Position numbers and translations under genes: made by a program. From CAMYLY01 sp039587215 (lineage in GTDB: Bacteria; Gemmatimonadota; Gemmatimonadetes; Gemmatimonadales; GWC2-71-9): a stretch of 41,403 nucleotides of DNA. Each line of letters starts with the position of its first letter. Within the stretch, counting starts at the first letter, position 1. The notes below the pieces were generated by a model that worked only from the letters and a program-made list of their open reading frames with translations, had not been told where the DNA came from and ran no database searches. Shown in pieces: positions 16,832 to 25,873 of the stretch. The stretch covers positions 1-41,403 of the forward strand of contig JBDHIW010000019.1 of NCBI GenBank assembly GCA_039587215.1, written 5' to 3'.

Positions 16832-18202
16832 ATGACGTCATCGATTCCGACTGAGTTCCTCGCGCTCCAGGAGGCCCTTGCGGGGCGCTACTCCATCGAG
16901 CGGGAGTTGGGGCGCGGCGGCATGGGCATCGTGCTGCTCGCGCGCGACGTTGCCCTGGACCGGCTCGTGGCCATCAAGCTGCTGCCGCCCGACCTCGCCA
17001 TCGATACGAAGCTCCGCGAGCGCTTCCTCCGTGAAGCGCGCACGGCCGCCGGGCTCTCGCACCCCAACATTGTCCCGATCCACACGGTCGAGGAGTACGG
17101 CGATCTCGTGTTCTTCGTGATGGGCTACGTGGATGGCGAGACGCTTCGGCAGCGCGTCGAGCGGCACGGTCCGCTCACGCCCAGGTTCGCGATGAAGCTG
17201 CTGCAGGAAGTCGCCTGGGCGATCGGGTATGCCCATCAGCGCGGCATCGTGCACCGCGACATCAAGCCCGACAACATCATGATCGAGCAGGCGACCGAGC
17301 GAGCGCTGGTGACCGACTTCGGAATCGCCCAAGTGGGACCGCAGACCGACGACGAGCCTGGGACGGTCATCGGGACCGCACGGTACATGAGTCCGGAGCA
17401 GGCCTGCGGCGACTCCGTCGATGGCCGGACCGACCTCTATGCGCTCGGGGCGACGTTCTTCTATGCGCTCACGGGGCGCGCGCCGTTCGAGGCGCGGAAC
17501 CTGCCGGCGCTCTTGGCCCAACACGTGAGCGAGCCCGCGCCGGGCGTCCGAGCGTTTCGCCCGGAGGTTCCGGACCGGCTCGCGACGGTCATCGACACGT
17601 GTCTGGCGAAGGCTCCGGAGGATCGAATCCAGAGCGGCGACGAGGCGGCGCGCCTCATCGGCGAGGCACGCGGCCGCGAGTTCCGCGCGCCGCCGCTGGT
17701 GCGGAACTTCGTGCGGAACGCCGAGATCTCCACCATGGTCCTGCTCGCCGCCGCGTTCGCGGGGCAGGGCGTGGCCGTCGGTGACGCTGGAGTGCAAATT
17801 GCCGTCGGCGGACCGGGGCTCATCGGCTCGATCCTCATCTTCCAGCTCGGCCTCCTCGTGAGGCGCTCATGGCCGAGGCACGGGTCCAGGACGAGGAGGC
17901 CGAGGTCATTATCCGGCGCAAGTGGCTCCGGCGGCTCGAGAGCATCTGGCATCGCCTGTGGGCGGGTGGGTTCGGCCGATGGTTCTTCCGCGTGGCCGGG
18001 ACCGGGATTGCGCCGCCCAAACAGCGCGTCCTCCCCTCCGCGGACGCGACCGAGCTGGTCCTCGGGCGCGCGGCCGCCGACGTCTTCCACACCCTCGCGC
18101 CCGACCATCAGCGGCGGCTGGGCGACGTTCCGCGGGTCATCCACCGACTCGAGCAGAACGCCGAGCGGCTGCGCGAGCGAGGAGAGACGGGCGAGAACCT
18201 GA
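16832..18202 (+). CDS. serine/threonine protein kinase, reading frame broken near 17860
   Basis: A complete Hanks-type kinase domain covers about residues 20-285: glycine loop GRGGMGIV, VAIKLL lysine, catalytic HRDIKPDN, DFG, and SPEQ in place of APE. A hydrophobic membrane segment follows at about residues 298-340 (ISTMVLLAAAFAGQG to FQLGLLVRR). After that this frame becomes a Ser/Arg/Pro-rich tail that looks like an out-of-frame reading. The natural continuation lies in another frame from 17869 as a helical domain. The functional protein was probably about 510 residues; a one-base loss, by mutation or sequencing error, near 17855-17868 would explain it. ATG 16832 was chosen; earlier in-frame starts would run into the divergent gntR gene. 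Confidence 0.8.
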   Translation: MTSSIPTEFLALQEALAGRYSIERELGRGGMGIVLLARDVALDRLVAIKLLPPDLAIDTKLRERFLREARTAAGLSHPNIVPIHTVEEYGDLVFFVMGYVDGETLRQRVERHGPLTPRFAMKLLQEVAWAIGYAHQRGIVHRDIKPDNIMIEQATERALVTDFGIAQVGPQTDDEPGTVIGTARYMSPEQACGDSVDGRTDLYALGATFFYALTGRAPFEARNLPALLAQHVSEPAPGVRAFRPEVPDRLATVIDTCLAKAPEDRIQSGDEAARLIGEARGREFRAPPLVRNFVRNAEISTMVLLAAAFAGQGVAVGDAGVQIAVGGPGLIGSILIFQLGLLVRRSWPRHGSRTRRPRSLSGASGSGGSRASGIACGRVGSADGSSAWPGPGLRRPNSASSPPRTRPSWSSGARPPTSSTPSRPTISGGWATFRGSSTDSSRTPSGCASEERRART

Positions 18203-18381
18203 CGCAGACCGTCGCGGCCCTCGAGAAAGTCCGCATCGCCCTGCTCCGGGTGCAGGCCGGCGAGCAGAACCTCGACGGCCTCACCGCCTACCTCGACAAG
18301 GCCCGCGACATCGGGGACCGCGTCGGCCGCGCGCTCGATGCACGCGCCGAAGTCGATGCCGTGCTGGAACCGGGTCGGTGA
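17869..18381 (+). CDS. C-terminal helical part of the kinase, displaced frame
   Basis: This frame encodes a charged, mostly helical 170-residue segment (ALMAEARVQDEEAEV, then WHRLWAGGFGRW and VLPSADATELVLGRAAADVF, ending in a coiled coil with ARDIGDRVGRALDARAEVD). From memory of gemmatimonadotal kinases, this type of sequence normally follows the membrane segment of the kinase in one chain. Read alone it would begin at ATG 17869, inside the kinase frame, with only a weak AGG upstream. I therefore treat it as the kinase's C-terminus after a frameshift, though expression as a separate protein cannot be excluded. Its TGA overlaps a GTG (18378) that probably starts the next gene. Confidence 0.65.
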   Translation: MAEARVQDEEAEVIIRRKWLRRLESIWHRLWAGGFGRWFFRVAGTGIAPPKQRVLPSADATELVLGRAAADVFHTLAPDHQRRLGDVPRVIHRLEQNAERLRERGETGENLTQTVAALEKVRIALLRVQAGEQNLDGLTAYLDKARDIGDRVGRALDARAEVDAVLEPGR

Positions 18382-19455
18382 GAACGCCGCTCGCGNNNNN
18401 NACTCCTCGGCCAGGCGCCGGCGGACTCGACAGAGACTCGGCCCCCGGGCAACACCTTCGTGCCGCTTCCGGCGGTGTTCTATCAGCCCGAGACGGGCAC
18501 GGGCTTCGGGCTCGTCACCACCTACTACTTTCGCACCGGCGCGGCGCGGACGGTCACCGATCAACCGTCGAGCCTGCAGCTGATCAGCGTCTACACCACC
18601 AAGAAGCAGATCATCCTACGCCTGGCCGGCGAGCTCTACACCGCCGAGTACCGCAACTGGATCACGGGCCAGCTCGACTTCTCCCGCTTTCCCAACAAGT
18701 ACTGGGGCGTGGGAAACGACACGCCCGACAGCGCCGAGGAGGACTACACCCCGCAGTTGGTGCAGGCGACCGCCGCGTTCCGGCGCCGCGTGGGGACCCG
18801 CGTGTTTCTCGGTGCGCGGGTGCAGTTCGGCCACCGACGAGTGATCGAACGGCTGGACACGGGCCTTCTCGCCAGCGGAGGCGCGCCGGGCGCCGTGGAC
18901 GGCCGCATCGTCGGCGGCGGACTGCTCGGCGCGTACGACTCCCGGAGCAGCAACGTGTACCCCCGCGCCGGGACCTTCGTCCAGGTGGAACTGTCCGGGT
19001 TCGACGGGGCGGTGGGTAGCGACTTCGCGTACGGCCTCCTGACGATCGACGCGCGGCAGTACGTCACGACGCTGCCCCGACACGTCCTCGCGATGCGGGT
19101 ACTCGCCACCGCCACGACCGGAGCGCCCCCGTTCGACTTGCTCCCGCGTGTGGGCGGCGATGTGCTGCTGCGCGGGTATTTCGATGGTCGGTTTCGGGAC
19201 CGCCATTTGATCGCCGGCCAGGTCGAGTACCGGCTGCCCGTGGTGTGGCGCTTCGGCGTCGTGGGCTTCGCCGCGGCGGGGCAGGTCGCTGACCGCTTCG
19301 GGAGCTTCGGCATCGACCGATTCAAGACTTCGATCGGCGGGGGGCTGCGCTTCCTCCTGTCGCCACAGGAGGGTCTCAACGTGCGCGCCGACTTTGCGTA
19401 CGGGCTGGACGTCAAGTCGAGCGGATTCTACCTCGCCATTGGTGAGGCATTCTGA
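18378..19455 (+). CDS. BamA/TamA-like outer-membrane barrel protein, start disrupted by N gap
   Basis: From 18403 to the stop the frame encodes an Omp85-type barrel without POTRA domains: PLPAVFYQPETGTGFGLV, many alternating aromatic strands, and the family's late motifs (RVGGDVLLRGYFDGRFRD, where RGY is followed by a strand) up to a final phenylalanine (GEAF). The residues just after the gap (LLGQAPADS) look like the end of a signal peptide. A GTG at 18378 overlapping the preceding stop (GTGA) and reading V-R-T-P-L-A is the likely start, but the frames join only if the gap is not six bases. The family inserts or transports proteins or lipids at the outer membrane; POTRA-less members mostly lack a known role. 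Confidence 0.8.
18396..18401. other. assembly gap of six N
   Basis: Six undetermined bases interrupt the sequence at the start of the outer-membrane protein gene. The reading frame upstream (GTG at 18378, beginning V-R-T-P-L-A) and the frame downstream (LLGQAPADSTETRPPG...) do not join if the gap is exactly six bases, so its true length is probably different. Confidence 0.99.
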
Positions 19456-19504
19456 GCACGGACGGCGGCCCGCCGCGACGGGGGCCGTTACCTTTCACCA
19501 CCCC

Positions 19505-19586
19505 GCGGCCGTGGCGAAACTGGCAGACGCGCCAGATTTAGGATCTGGTGGGGAAACCCATGGGGGTTCGAGTCCCTCCGGCCGCA
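19505..19586 (+). tRNA. tRNA-Leu (anticodon UAG)
   Basis: The acceptor stem GCGGCCG pairs with CGGCCGC and is followed by discriminator A. The anticodon arm is CCAGA-TTTAGGA-TCTGG, giving anticodon TAG. A variable arm longer than that of class I tRNAs follows, then the T-arm with GTTCGAGTC, as expected for leucine tRNA. CCA is not encoded and must be added after transcription. The gene stands 49 bases after the barrel-protein gene. Confidence 0.95.
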
Positions 19587-19628
19587 TCCGCTTCCTGTCA
19601 CACCACCCAGCGCGGCACCCGCCTGCGT

Positions 19629-20312
19629 CTAGGACGAGGAACGCGGCGGCAACGGCTCTTCGCGGTACAGCACGACGAGATTCGACCAAAGCCGCGCAAA
19701 GAACAACAGCGCCATCAGCGCCGCAGCACCGCCCACGACCCAATCGGCCACCCTACTGATGCTCTCCGCCGACCAGGCACCCCTCGGGACCACGACCGCG
19801 AGCGCCGTATTCACGAGGATCAGCAGAATCCTGGCCTCCGTCGGTCCCAGAAGGCCGTACGACAGCTGGAACCGCTTGAACACCTGCGCCTCGAGGTAGA
19901 CGTTGATCGAGAGCACCAGATAGGCGATCACCAGGACGAGCGCGACGTCGAAGCTCACCCACGGCGAGAGGCCGACCGCCGCACCGATGACGACCGTGGC
20001 AAACGCGTCGACCGCGTGATCGAGGTAGAACCCGAACCGCGGCCGCTCGATCTTCCGCACGCGGGCCACGGTTCCATCCAGACTGTCGCCGAACCAGTTC
20101 ACGACGAGCATCGCGCTGGCCAGCCAGAACCACGCCGGGTCCCGGTTGGTCATGTAGTACGCCGCGCCGGCCCCCAACGCGCCCAGCACACCGAGGGCCG
20201 TGAGGTGATCCGAATTGACGGCGGCGGGCATCCGCTTCGCCATCGCGACGAGAAGCCGCTTCTCCGGCGCCGCCAGCAGGAAGGTCATTTCACGTTGGCC
20301 GCCGACCGCCAT
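19629..20312 (-). CDS. CDP-alcohol phosphatidyltransferase family protein
   Basis: The 227-residue integral membrane enzyme contains the family signature DX2DGX2AR...GX3DX3D, here DSLDGTVAR followed by GFYLDHAVD. About six hydrophobic helices are visible. Such enzymes transfer a phosphatidyl or related group from a CDP-activated lipid to an alcohol; the sequence does not tell glycerophosphate, inositol, choline or other acceptors apart. The ATG has AAGGAG 7 bases upstream. The gene lies alone on the minus strand between the tRNA and tig; ATG 20288 is a less likely later start. Confidence 0.9.
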   Translation of the reverse strand: MAVGGQREMTFLLAAPEKRLLVAMAKRMPAAVNSDHLTALGVLGALGAGAAYYMTNRDPAWFWLASAMLVVNWFGDSLDGTVARVRKIERPRFGFYLDHAVDAFATVVIGAAVGLSPWVSFDVALVLVIAYLVLSINVYLEAQVFKRFQLSYGLLGPTEARILLILVNTALAVVVPRGAWSAESISRVADWVVGGAAALMALLFFARLWSNLVVLYREEPLPPRSSS

Positions 20313-20538
20313 CCGGTACTCCTTGCAGGAGTTCTGTTCGCCGAGCCGGGACGGCCGGCGCCTCCCATCGCGAGAGGCTGGTGAAACTTACGCGCCCGGC
20401 GCCGGTTCGCCGACCGGGCCGTCACGCCGAGCCGGCGGACGCGGTAGGACCCCCGGGCGCCCCGGGTGCCTGCCGCTCGGCCCCCCGGTGTACATTTCGC
20501 GTCCTGGAATCCCCAGAGAAACGAGTGAAGACGTCAGG

Positions 20539-21819
20539 ATGACGACGGACGAGACGCCGTCCAGCGGGACGGCAGAGATCACGATCACCCGCGCGGGCGA
20601 CGAGCCCGGTACCACGACGCTCAAAGTCGAGGTGGCGCCGTCCCGGGTGCACGCCGCGGAGATGAAGGCTGCCAAAGCGATCGCCAAGCAGGCCCGGCTG
20701 CCGGGGTTCCGGAAGGGCAAGGTGCCCCTGAACGTCGTGAAGCGGCAGTTCCGCACCGGGCTGCGCGATGAGGTCTTGCGCACCGTCATCGGCGAGGCCT
20801 GGAAACAGGTGATCGACGACGAGGACCTGAAACCCATCGCGGAGCCGCGCGTCACCAACATCGAATTCGAGGACGGGGCCCCGCTCACGTTCGAGCTGCA
20901 CGTCGATGTGAAGCCGGAGATCTCCCTCACGAGGCTCGGGGGCTTCCAGCTGACCCGCCCCCGCCCCGACATCACCGACCAGATGGTCGACGATCAGCTC
21001 GAGGAGCTGCGCAAGCAGCGTGCGCCGTGGGTGCCCGTGGACGACGGCCCGCCGGCCCTCGGGAACATGGTGAGCGTCACCGTCGCGACCGTCGAGGAGG
21101 ACGGATCGGCCTCGGACCCCAGCCCCTACCAGCTGGTGATGGGCGATGGGCAGGCCATTCCGGAGCTCGAGGAGCGCATTCTCGAGATGTCGGTGGGACA
21201 GACGCGGGACGCCTCCGTGCGATATCCCGACGACTTTGCGGACGAATCGAAACGCGGCCAGACCCGTACCGTGCAGATTTCCCTGCAGGAGATCAAACGA
21301 CGGGACGTTGCCCCGCTGGACGAAAGTTTCGCCGGCGAGGTGGGCGATTTCGAGTCGCTCGATGCGCTGCGCGCCGCCGTCCGGGAGGACATGGAGGCCA
21401 GCGCCACCCGGGACGCCGACTCCGAGGTCCGGCGTCAGCTCATGGACGAGATCATCCAGGCGAACAGCCTCGAGGCCCCGCGGGGGCTCGTCCAGCGCGT
21501 CCTCGGCAATTTTGCCCAAGCCTACGAAGTCCCCGACGAGCGTCTCGAGGATTTCGCCAAAGAATTCGGGCCCATCGCCGCGCGGCAGGTCCAGCGGGAC
21601 CTCGTCCTCGAACACGTGGCGGAGCGGGAGTCGCTCATCGCGACGGAGGAGGACCTCGACGACCGCATTGCCGAGATCGCCGAGCGGCGTGGCGAGGAGC
21701 CCAAAGACGTCTACGCCTCGCTCCAGAAATCCAAGCGCTTGCGGGAACTGGAGCACAGTATCACCGAGGAGAAGGTCTTCGATTACCTTCTCGAGCAGTC
21801 CACGATTACCGACGCCTAA
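20539..21819 (+). CDS. tig: trigger factor
   Basis: The 426-residue protein is the ribosome-bound chaperone and prolyl isomerase trigger factor. The N-terminal ribosome-binding domain carries the signature LPGFRKGKVPLNVVKRQF. The FKBP-type domain covers about residues 150-245 (GNMVSVTV to PDDFADESKRGQT), followed by the helical C-terminal chaperone domain. It is the first gene of the common tig-clpP-clpX order. ATG 20539 is the natural start, although upstream codons remain open. A possible -10 (TACATT, 20491-20496) lies about 43 bases upstream without a good -35. Confidence 0.96.
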   Translation: MTTDETPSSGTAEITITRAGDEPGTTTLKVEVAPSRVHAAEMKAAKAIAKQARLPGFRKGKVPLNVVKRQFRTGLRDEVLRTVIGEAWKQVIDDEDLKPIAEPRVTNIEFEDGAPLTFELHVDVKPEISLTRLGGFQLTRPRPDITDQMVDDQLEELRKQRAPWVPVDDGPPALGNMVSVTVATVEEDGSASDPSPYQLVMGDGQAIPELEERILEMSVGQTRDASVRYPDDFADESKRGQTRTVQISLQEIKRRDVAPLDESFAGEVGDFESLDALRAAVREDMEASATRDADSEVRRQLMDEIIQANSLEAPRGLVQRVLGNFAQAYEVPDERLEDFAKEFGPIAARQVQRDLVLEHVAERESLIATEEDLDDRIAEIAERRGEEPKDVYASLQKSKRLRELEHSITEEKVFDYLLEQSTITDA

Positions 21820-21825
21820 CGACGA

Positions 21826-22452
21826 ATGGACCGCACCATGGCTACGATTTACCCCCCGTACGTGATCGAGCGCTCCAGCCGGGGCGAACGCACCTACGAC
21901 ATCTTCTCGCGCCTGCTCATGGACCGCATCGTGTTCCTGGGCACGCCGATCAACGATGACGTCGCCAACGTGATCATCGCCCAGATGCTCTTCCTCGAGG
22001 CCGACAACCCCGAGCGGGACATCTACCTGTACATCAACTCCCCTGGCGGCATCATCTCGAGCGCCTTCGCGATCTACGACACGATGCGCCACATCCAGGC
22101 GCCGGTGAACACGATCTGCATGGGACTCGCCGCGTCGGCGGGGTCTTTCCTGCTGGCGGCCGGCCAGAGCGGCAAGCGGGCCGCCCTGCCTCACTCGCGG
22201 ATCATGATGCACCAGCCTTCCGGCGGCGCCCAGGGCACCGCCGCGGACATCGAGATCCAAGCGAAAGAGATTCTCTATCTGCGGAATCAGCTGAACGAGC
22301 TGTATTCCCAGCATACGGGGCAGACCAAGGAGCAGATCGAGCTGGACATCGACCGGGACCGGTTCATGTCGGCCGAAGAGGCACGCGACTACGGGATCAT
22401 CGACAAGGTCATTCAGCAGCGCGCCGACCTGGAGACCCCCGACGACGCTTGA
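21826..22452 (+). CDS. clpP: ATP-dependent Clp protease proteolytic subunit
   Basis: The 208-residue product is ClpP, the barrel-forming serine peptidase that degrades proteins delivered by ClpX or ClpA/C. The catalytic triad is visible as S104 (AASAGSFLL), H129 (MMHQPSGG) and D178 (DRDRFMS). The N-terminal YVIERSSRGERTYDIFSRLL segment is typical. ATG 21826 is 6 bases after the tig stop; a second in-frame ATG at 21838 (MATIYPP) may be the true start. A propeptide, if any, is very short. It is followed after 42 bases by clpX. Confidence 0.97.
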   Translation: MDRTMATIYPPYVIERSSRGERTYDIFSRLLMDRIVFLGTPINDDVANVIIAQMLFLEADNPERDIYLYINSPGGIISSAFAIYDTMRHIQAPVNTICMGLAASAGSFLLAAGQSGKRAALPHSRIMMHQPSGGAQGTAADIEIQAKEILYLRNQLNELYSQHTGQTKEQIELDIDRDRFMSAEEARDYGIIDKVIQQRADLETPDDA

Positions 22453-22477
22453 CGCGTGTCCGGGCCAGATTCATACT
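22449..22477 (+). promoter_or_regulatory. predicted sigma70 promoter for clpX
   Basis: TTGACG (22449-22454, containing the clpP stop codon), a 17-base spacer and CATACT (22472-22477) form a good housekeeping promoter in an otherwise GC-rich stretch. Transcription would begin near 22484, about 11 bases before the clpX ATG. It would let clpX be expressed independently of tig-clpP. Confidence 0.55.
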
Positions 22478-22494
22478 AAGCCCGGCGAGGTCAC

Positions 22495-23744
<1,250 letters not shown>

Positions 23745-23748
<4 letters not shown>

Positions 23749-24332
23749 CCGACGTCACGTTCGTCGGCTCGTTCCCCCGCGCCGACTTCCGGACCGATCC
23801 CGCACTCCCCGAGATCGCCTTCCTCGGCCGCTCCAACGTCGGCAAGTCCTCGCTGATCAACGCGCTCGTCGGCCGCCGGATGCTGGCGCGCACCAGCGCG
23901 CAGCCCGGCAAGACCCGCCTCTGCAACGTCTTCGACGTCGAGGGGCGCTACTACCTGGTCGACCTCCCGGGGTACGGCTACGCCAGGGTGTCGAAGACGG
24001 AGCGGAAGCGCTTCGTCTCCCTCCTTACAGCCTATCTTTCGAAGCGGGACGCGCTGGTCGGGGCCGTCTGGCTTCTCGACGTCCGGCGCGACCCGAGCGA
24101 CGACGATCTCCGGATGGCACAGCTTCTGACTGCGCGGGGGGTCCCGGTCATGTTGGCGATCACGAAGGCGGACAAGCTCCCGCGAGGGCAGCGGACCGCG
24201 CGGGCCATGACGATCGGAGAGGCGGTCGGTCTCCCGGAGGATCAGTGCCTCCTCACGTCGGCGCGTACCCGGGACGGGATCGACACCCTCAACGAGTCCA
24301 TCGACGCGCTGATCGGAGCCGGCTCGCCGTGA
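23745..24332 (+). CDS. engB: ribosome biogenesis GTP-binding protein YsxC/EngB
   Basis: The 195-residue small GTPase shows G1 GRSNVGKS (28-35), G2 threonine in QPGKTRLCN, G3 DLPGYGYA and G4 TKADKL, the set typical of EngB, a factor for large ribosomal subunit assembly. The length is normal if translation begins at CTG 23745, which overlaps the clpX stop as CTGA and has AAGGA just upstream. No ATG, GTG or TTG lies at a suitable place in this frame, so CTG is the best start on this sequence. Its TGA overlaps the GTG of the next gene. Confidence 0.92.
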
Positions 24333-24952
24333 ACCGGAGCCGCGCCGTCCTCCTCGCGATGGCTGCGGCAGGCGCGGTCCTGGTTCCGCCGCTGCCGGCC
24401 CAGGACCTGGGAGGCCTCGCGCGCAGCGACCTGCCGCCCGCCGGCTTCGGGACGCTGCGGCAGGAAGACGTTGCCGTCACCCTGCAAACGGCCACCCTCG
24501 AGGTCCAGATCCTACCGCTCGACGAGCGGGTCATTCGCCTGCTCGCGACCGACACGTACGATGCGCTCCATCGCCTCACGACCTCGCGGGCCGATTCGGT
24601 CGACGCCGTCGCGCGACGCTACGGCGTGCGCAGCCCGGTGCTGATGCTCGTGACGTTCTACGGACGACAGGACCGCGCCCGGTTCGAGCCGGAGACGCTC
24701 ACGCTGCTGAGCCAGAACCGCCTATTCCGGCCGATCGAGATCTTGCCGCTCTCTCCGCTGTGGAACGGCCGGCAGCTCAACCAGCGAGAAACGGCGTCCG
24801 CAGTGTACATCTTCGACGAGGGCGTGCGCGTGCTGGACCCCATGACCGTGGCCTACGGGTTCGTGGAAAGCGACGTGTGGACCCAGGTGGTGCGCCTCCT
24901 CGACCGCGAACGCAGCTCCGTGTTCGCCCGGGCCGCGCGCCAGCGGCCCTGA
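24329..24952 (+). CDS. secreted protein of unknown function
   Basis: The 207-residue product starts at a GTG overlapping the engB stop (GTGA). It has a clear signal peptide (NRSRAVLLAMAAAGAVLVPP, cleavage near LPAQD). The mature part is about 180 residues, with no cysteine, no membrane helix and no motif I recognise; it is rich in short hydrophobic strands such as VLMLVTFYGRQ and LEVQILPLDERVIRLL. A periplasmic location is inferred. The overlap puts it in the clpX-engB transcript, but the content gives no clue to its role. Confidence 0.8.
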   Translation: MNRSRAVLLAMAAAGAVLVPPLPAQDLGGLARSDLPPAGFGTLRQEDVAVTLQTATLEVQILPLDERVIRLLATDTYDALHRLTTSRADSVDAVARRYGVRSPVLMLVTFYGRQDRARFEPETLTLLSQNRLFRPIEILPLSPLWNGRQLNQRETASAVYIFDEGVRVLDPMTVAYGFVESDVWTQVVRLLDRERSSVFARAARQRP

Positions 24953-25033
24953 GCCGACTCTTCCGCCGGGAACCGCCGGCGCCATATTCATGCGTACCCA
25001 GTAGACCACTCCCTCCCGGAGCCTGCCTCGACC

Positions 25034-25855
25034 ATGGTGCTGCGACCGCTCCGTTCGGTTCCCCTTCCTGACGACGCCACGTCCGCGTTCACGCGCTGGC
25101 TGGACGAGATCGAGGAGCGGCTGGACGACCCGGACTGCGACCGCTACGCACTGTGCCGTGAAGTCCTGCAGGGGATCTACTTCCCCGACCTGGGCAGCTA
25201 TGCCGACCGGCTGGCGGACCCGGCCACCGCGCCCGCGACCCGCGCGGCGCTGCTGGCGCTCGACCCCCACCACGTCACGCTCGAACCCGAGTACTACAGC
25301 GAGATCGACCCCGAGCGGTATGCGCGGACGAAGCCGCTACTCTGGCTCTGGCAGGCATTCGACCGGTCGATTCTGGGCGGCGGCAACGTGGACGTCGGCG
25401 TGCGCCTGCGGCGCATTCTGGCACGGCACATCTTCAAGCGGTGCGGCAAGAACTTCAAATGCTTCCAGCACGTGGAGTTCTCCTTCGGCTACCTCATGGA
25501 GGTCGGCGACGACGTCGTCGTGCATCGCCAGGTCCTGCTGGATGACCGTGGCGGCATCGTGCTCGGCAACCGGGTGTCCATTGCCGACTATGCCAACGTC
25601 TACAGCCACACCCACGCGCTCGCGAACCAGGCGGACGTCACGGACGCCGAGGTCGTCATGGGCGACGGCGTGCGGGTGACCTACCATGCAACCGTGCTGG
25701 CGGGCGTCCGCGTGGGCGAAGAGGCGATGATCGGAGCGGGAGCCGTCCTCACGAAGGACGCCAAGCCCTGGCACCTCTATCTGGGCGTGCCGGCCAAGCC
25801 GGTCCGCATCAAGCCGAACGCACCCGCCGACGTCGAGGACGCCACGGGTCGCTGA
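25034..25855 (+). CDS. hexapeptide-repeat acyltransferase (maltose O-acetyltransferase-like)
   Basis: The 273-residue protein has a C-terminal left-handed beta-helix of hexapeptide repeats from about residue 135 to 262 (VGDDVVVHRQVLLDDRGGIV, IVLGNRVSIADYANVY, VLAGVRVGEEAMIGAGAVL), closing with the LYLGVPAKPVR segment typical of NodL/LacA/Maa-type acetyltransferases. The catalytic histidine probably lies in SHTHAL. An N-terminal extension of about 110 helical residues is longer than in simple acetyltransferases and is unassigned. Likely substrates are sugars or surface polysaccharide units with acetyl-CoA (inference). It stands alone on the plus strand, converging with the PilB gene. Confidence 0.87.
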   Translation: MVLRPLRSVPLPDDATSAFTRWLDEIEERLDDPDCDRYALCREVLQGIYFPDLGSYADRLADPATAPATRAALLALDPHHVTLEPEYYSEIDPERYARTKPLLWLWQAFDRSILGGGNVDVGVRLRRILARHIFKRCGKNFKCFQHVEFSFGYLMEVGDDVVVHRQVLLDDRGGIVLGNRVSIADYANVYSHTHALANQADVTDAEVVMGDGVRVTYHATVLAGVRVGEEAMIGAGAVLTKDAKPWHLYLGVPAKPVRIKPNAPADVEDATGR

Positions 25856-25866
25856 CCGCGCGCGGT
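25855..25866. repeat. 12-bp perfect palindrome between convergent genes
   Basis: ACCGCGCGCGGT begins at the last base of the acyltransferase stop codon and sits in the 18-base gap before the end of the minus-strand PilB gene. It could help end both transcripts, but it has no loop or T-run, and GC-only palindromes are common at this base composition. Confidence 0.35.
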
Positions 25867-25873
25867 TCCCTCG

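Noticed and set aside
19456..19504. Terminator between the barrel gene and the tRNA
   Set aside because: GC-rich partial complementarity (GGCCC...GGGCC) is present, but the stem is imperfect and no T-run follows, so it cannot be separated from background.
20422..22314. 630-codon open frame on the minus strand opposite tig and clpP
   Set aside because: No motif is visible and the opposite strand encodes two unmistakable proteins; long antisense frames are expected at this GC content.
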